Of a stretch of DNA of 64,000 nt, positions 52,872-64,000 are shown in pieces. Under the pieces are notes generated by a model, which saw only the letters and a list, made by a program, of their open reading frames with translations, was not told the DNA's origin and ran no database searches. A program made the position numbers and the translations under genes. Source of the stretch: Antedon bifida (Eukaryota; Echinodermata; Crinoidea; Comatulida; Antedonidae); contig OY727099.1 of NCBI GenBank assembly GCA_963402885.1, positions 3,150,001 to 3,214,000 of the forward strand. Direction: 5' to 3'. Every line of letters begins with the position of its first letter. Position 1 is the first letter of the stretch.

Positions 52872-53068
52872 CAAGGATGCTTAGCTTGGGAGATCAAAAT
52901 GTTTATCTTTGGCTGCGACCAATTCCACACCTCTAATAACTGAATATGTACATATAATAGTAGGCCTACTGTTGGTATTTGTCTCAGTCATGAGTAATAT
53001 AATAATGACATGAGTTCCTCATGTCCTGACCAGGCGAGATCAGTGTCCTGTTAGATTGCCTTGATTTA
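52872..53068. repeat. Dispersed repeat family B, copy 2
   Basis: Matches copy 1 in the same order: GGGAGATCAAAATG, GGCTGCGACCAATTCCAC, ATGAGTTCCTCATGTCCTGA, GGCGAGATCAGTGTCCTGTT. It sits inside a family A MITE, so it is the younger insertion. Confidence 0.6.
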
Positions 53069-53070
53069 AT

Positions 53071-53102
53071 CAGGGAGATGTAAACTATTTTACATCTCCC
53101 TG
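53071..53102. mobile_element. 32-bp palindromic micro-MITE with 7-bp target duplication
   Basis: CAGGGAGATGTAAA followed after four bases by its exact inverse, ending at 53102. Flanked by ATTTAAT on both sides (53064-53070 and 53103-53109). Nested in a family A MITE. Confidence 0.7.
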
Positions 53103-53168
53103 ATTTAATCAATCAATCACCCACGGTGCGTTTACGCCCCTGCGTTGCATCCAAATGTGAACAAGCTT

Positions 53169-54208
53169 AAAAAGACTTTCGGATATCGCCTTGTATTTTT
53201 TTTTTTTGTAAAATGGTCTTAAAAATATAAGGGATAAGATCCATGCAAATATTGGTTAAAAAACAACACATGGGCATACGTACAACTGGTAGATTTATTT
53301 ATTTAACTTTTTAGACCTGTAGAAGATTGATTTAAATAAGTGCATCAAATACATTAAAAAAAACATACATAAAAAAGAGAAACAATCGCAGTCTTCCATT
53401 AAACAAAAATGTCCAAGAAAAAATTTCCAATAAAAAAATATTTTATGCCAAATACACAAATAAGCATCCAATGAATACAATAATCCTCATTCAGCATTTA
53501 AATGTAGGCCTACCAGATATTTTACAAACAGCACCTGACTAACTCATTCATTTTCTAATCTGTTTTATGTTTATACAATAATACATGCAGTATACAGTGT
53601 ATATTACACTGAATCTCTATATAAAACATTTTCAAAAGTCTTAATACAGTTTAACCTCACCTTTGGGACAATTTAATCCTGAAGGTGTCCCCTTAATAGA
53701 GGTTCTACTGCGATTATTATTTAACGAAAATACATACACTGTTGAATTATAACTACTTTTGACATGAGAAAATAATTTAACACAATGTAGTATTCAACAT
53801 ACCACATTTTAACATTGTATTTGCAGTAATTACCGCCATTTTTATTTCTTCGTAAACTTTTCACAGCCTACTTATTGGGCTGCACTGTATTAATACACTA
53901 TTGAAATGACATCATGACCCTCATTTGTTATGCATGGTTGATTTTGACAATTATCCATACATTACTGGAATATAAATACCTCATTCCAAACACTGTAAAA
54001 TAGTTCGTTATTAACATTATTTAAAACATAAGGAAGCCGCATTCCTTAAACGTTGATTGCCATCCGATGTCCAAATATCTTCATTCAAAATTACCAGTTG
54101 AATACTTTTGGAATTCTGGAACAGCAAATGATGCAAGGCAGCGAGAATTTGAATCTGCTTTGGCCTACATGCAAGAGACAACACTACAAAGCATTCAAGC
54201 CCGCTGTC
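53169..54208. other. Convergent spacer between Tsp-D and PRMT1
   Basis: Probably contains the PRMT1 3' UTR (minus strand). Poly(A)-type TTTATT on the plus strand at 53841 and 53293. No coding exon seen. Confidence 0.5.
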
Positions 54209-61492
<7,284 letters not shown>

Positions 61493-62742
61493 TTTATAGC
61501 GTTAAATGAATAGTTGTTTCCTCGACTTTGTTTGAAAATTCAATCGTACATACCATGTGCGATACGACGCGCAATAGGCTATCTCTTAACGACGACTACT
61601 GGATCCGTTTCAATACAATGTGGGTTTTTAAATGTGACGTCACGATTATCAGAGAGATAATAATTATAATATATAGTTTATCATGGAGGTATAATAAAAT
61701 ATACCTCCATGAGTTTATATAGGCTATTGATTTGGTGAATTTATACAAATTAAGGGAAATAATTTGGTACGCAAGCACTCGTGAAAAGTGATATTTGTTG
61801 CTCTCGCCCCAGGACAATCTGCTAAGCTGACAAACATATCAGGGTACTATACTGTACATATAAATTCCAAAGATAGACGATACCATTTTAGTACATTCCT
61901 TTCTGTTTTACTACTTTCATTAACAATAAATTCTTTACATACGAGATAGTCAATAGTTATACATAGAAACAATAATTTATGGACATATGATATTAATGTT
62001 TACTTAAAAATCACAGTAATCAGTAGGAGAAAATAATTATTACCCACTGTAAAATGCAATCGACAGACCAGCTGCAGCAGCATCATTAAGATAGGATACA
62101 GTGTAGTATCAATGGAAACCGGAAGTAATTACATCTAAGCGGAGCGGAAGTTGTTTGGAAGTTCAAGAACGAATTGAAAGAGATAGAGAATTGAAAGTCA
62201 AACTTTTAACTTCCACTACTAAAGTTCTTTAACAACGGGATAAGTGTAACTTGTAAGATTATTTAACGAATTTATAAATTATGTATAATTATAATAAAAG
62301 AAGGGAAGGTAGGCTAGCTAGTAGTAGATGTCTTTATATATAGGTAGGCTAGGCTAGTCTAGGGCGGCAGCAGCAGAGGGAGAAGGAGAAAACGAGAGGG
62401 TGTAGGGTTTTTTTCTACCTGGTATACTGGGCTTGACAATAGTAGGCCTAACTTTTTTTTCGTTTCGTTGAAATGCAAAAAGAAGGAAATTAATCTACCA
62501 ACCACTATTTTTCAGCCATCAATGATCATCATTTGTTTTTATTTTATTATTTGTATTCTACTTTTTAAAATTATTATTTATAACATTTTCAAACCCCTAC
62601 TAACTAGGCCTAACTACAAAACTCTCTCTCTGTTCTAAACTTTCAAATTAGGCTTTATGGTCCCTCTATGTTTATTGATGAATACTGTATTGTTTTTCAT
62701 ATAATTAAATCATTTTGTACCAACAGATAACACGTATAAACG
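61493..62742. promoter_or_regulatory. Divergent intergenic region between PRMT1 and Tsp-E
   Basis: 1.25 kb separates the two start codons on opposite strands. It contains a micro-MITE near PRMT1, a CAGCAGCAGAGGGAGAAGG purine-rich patch near 62370 and a non-coding exon acceptor at 62726 for Tsp-E. The Tsp-E transcription start and first donor could not be fixed. A shared or bidirectional promoter is inference. Confidence 0.45.
61682..61711. mobile_element. 30-bp palindromic micro-MITE with 7-bp target duplication
   Basis: CATGGAGGTAT and its inverse ATACCTCCATG around an 8-base centre. Flanked by AGTTTAT on both sides (61675-61681 and 61712-61718). Located between PRMT1 and Tsp-E, 190 bases upstream of the PRMT1 start codon. 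Confidence 0.65.
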
Positions 62743-63892
62743 ATGGGCTCACGTTATGATGATGAACCACGATGTGGAATTTCCTGTCTCAAATATGTGC
62801 TTTTCATCTTCAATTTTTTCTTATGGGTGAGGCATACATTTGCATTTAATAACAGTGTACAGTATGTCTCTAATTTTTTCAAAAGCTCTGTCTACACTAT
62901 CAAACTTTTTATGTGACAAAACAATGTGCCATATATGGCATTACTACTATATTTGGGCACATCACATTTTTTGTTTCATAGTGAAGACAGAGCTGATTGT
63001 ATTTTTTATTTTTTATAAATATATACATATAGTGTGGAGGAGCTGCAGTGACCGGTGTAGGAATCTGGACATTAGTTGAGAAGTATGACTATGCTGGAGT
63101 TATGTGTAGCAACACATATGCTGCTGCTACATACATTCTACTTGTATCTGGCATTCTCATAATCTTTGTGGCCACCATGGGTTGCTGTGGTGCTGTACAA
63201 GAACAGAAATGCTGTCTTCTTATTGTAAGTCAACTTACCTAACAGCTTACCTAATACCGAGTGTGTGTGGGACAAGTTATGCTTGACATTACTGCTCGTC
63301 TGTGTAAATTGGCCTTTAGTCTATAAATAATCAATCAATAATGCAAAGATTGGAATGGTTGTAGTGCCCATCATTGATTATATGTTGGCTAAAAAAAATG
63401 AATTTGAAGATACTATACATGCCTTGAACCATAATTATGATATCCATTTTTATTTTCTAAAGATAATGAGGTCATTGTTTGATTATTTTTAATCCGTCTT
63501 TTCAGTATTTCTTGCTGATATTCTTCATATTTTTGTTAGAACTTGTTGCTGGCATTGTAGCTTATGCATACAGACAGCAGGTATAGTATTGTTCTTATAA
63601 TAAAGTGTATAAATATTGATAGATAAATGAATGGCATATTAATTTGATAAATTTAATTGTAGAATGTAATTGTAGGTGTTTAGCAACTGTTTGGTCTTTC
63701 CTTGCCTTTTATATTTGTTTTTGTCTTCTTTGTATTGTATGTGGCAGAAAATTGAATAAATAAAAATAAATAAATTGTAACCTTTAGATTGATACTGAAT
63801 TACAAAACTGCTTGAATGAATCCTTAGTGGAGAAGTATGGACAACCAGGCTATGAAGCCTTCACTGAGTCATTTGATGCTATGCAAGGATAT
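62743..63892 (+). CDS. CD151/TSPAN11-like tetraspanin Tsp-E, 5' part (152 aa), cut by window end
   Basis: N-terminal part of a tetraspanin closest in my recollection to vertebrate CD151/TSPAN11, which bind laminin-receptor integrins in adhesion complexes. Coding exons seen: 62743-62826, 63033-63224, 63506-63580, 63788-63892, all phase 0. The start follows an acceptor at 62726 (caacag). The N-terminus (MGSRYDDEPRCG) is hydrophilic with a Cys before TM1. TM2 leads into GCCGAVQEQKCC. TM3 (residues 93-110) ends LELVAGIVAYAYRQQ, and the loop starts IDTELQNCLNES; this TM3-to-loop junction is the CD151-like signature and carries a sequon (NES). The CCG exon and TM4 should lie beyond 64000. Intron 1 contains a MITE (62881-62994) and intron 3 a LINE/SINE 3' tail. 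It diverges from PRMT1, so promoter elements may be shared. Confidence 0.9.
62881..62994. mobile_element. MITE family C, copy 3
   Basis: The left end AAGCTCTGTCTACACTATCA, inner CCATATATGGCA and ATATTTGGGCACATCACA, and right end GAAGACAGAGCT match copy 2. Intron 1 of Tsp-E. A related internal stretch without ends is at 46540-46620 in Tsp-C intron 4. Confidence 0.7.
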
Positions 63893-64000
63893 GTAAGTGT
63901 AATTAAAACACCTTAATGTACAAGTTCAGGAAAGGACCCTCGGAAGTGTTGGGTACTTTGATATACTTGAGACGTTTATTTAGATGTTTAGGTAGAGCAA

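Larger units (their letters stand above)
52826..53168. mobile_element. Palindromic MITE family A, copy 7, interrupted by other repeats
   Basis: The left part (TTGTTCCCAATGACGTAGG, GCGCAACGCAAGTC) and right part (GCGTTTACGCCCCTGCGTTG, ATGTGAACAAGCTT) are family A ends. The centre has been replaced by a family B repeat (52872-53068) and a 32-bp micro-MITE (53071-53102). It lies just 3' of Tsp-D. Confidence 0.6.

Overview
This is animal (metazoan) nuclear DNA: AT-rich, intron-rich, with GT/AG-spliced short exons and dense mobile-element debris. The protein families (tetraspanins, PRMT1), tRNA-derived SINEs and a CR1/L2-type LINE fit a marine invertebrate. I favour a deuterostome such as an echinoderm, but the species cannot be decided from the sequence.

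Layout. Positions 1-21,700 hold no gene I can support: a Helitron-like 3' end (3416-3477), local duplications, palindromic MITEs and a tRNA-Asp-like gene with anticodon AUC (20519-20590, minus). From 22,508 a head-to-tail cluster of tetraspanin genes begins on the plus strand: Tsp-A (22508-26129, 249 aa), Tsp-B (30709-36242, 232 aa), Tsp-C (42849-47978, 237 aa) and Tsp-D (49889-52616, 238 aa). A fifth, CD151/TSPAN11-like gene, Tsp-E, starts at 62743 and runs off the window after four coding exons. Between Tsp-D and Tsp-E, on the minus strand, lies a complete nine-exon PRMT1 (54209-61492, 361 aa). Its first intron carries a same-strand LINE with a 788-codon uninterrupted frame. PRMT1 and Tsp-E are divergent, with 1.25 kb between their start codons.

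The tetraspanin genes share one architecture: coding exons of about 20-28, 64-65, 25, 31-36, 40-50, 28 and 17-22 codons, every intron in phase 0, and a six-cysteine large extracellular loop (CCG, CC, C, GC). This supports tandem duplication with later divergence. Tsp-A has lost the usual cysteines of the small intracellular loop. Tsp-C and Tsp-D carry in-frame candidate alternative exons.

A 3.5 kb satellite array (37,395-40,930) separates Tsp-B from Tsp-C. One of its monomer types (196 bp) is almost entirely palindromic. Introns and spacers contain several recurring MITE families, two SINE families and three tiny (30-49 bp) palindromic insertions, each flanked by a perfect 7-bp duplication. 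These small insertions are the most unexpected structure in the window. Exon coordinates were read by eye from splice signals, reading frame and family conservation, without transcripts.
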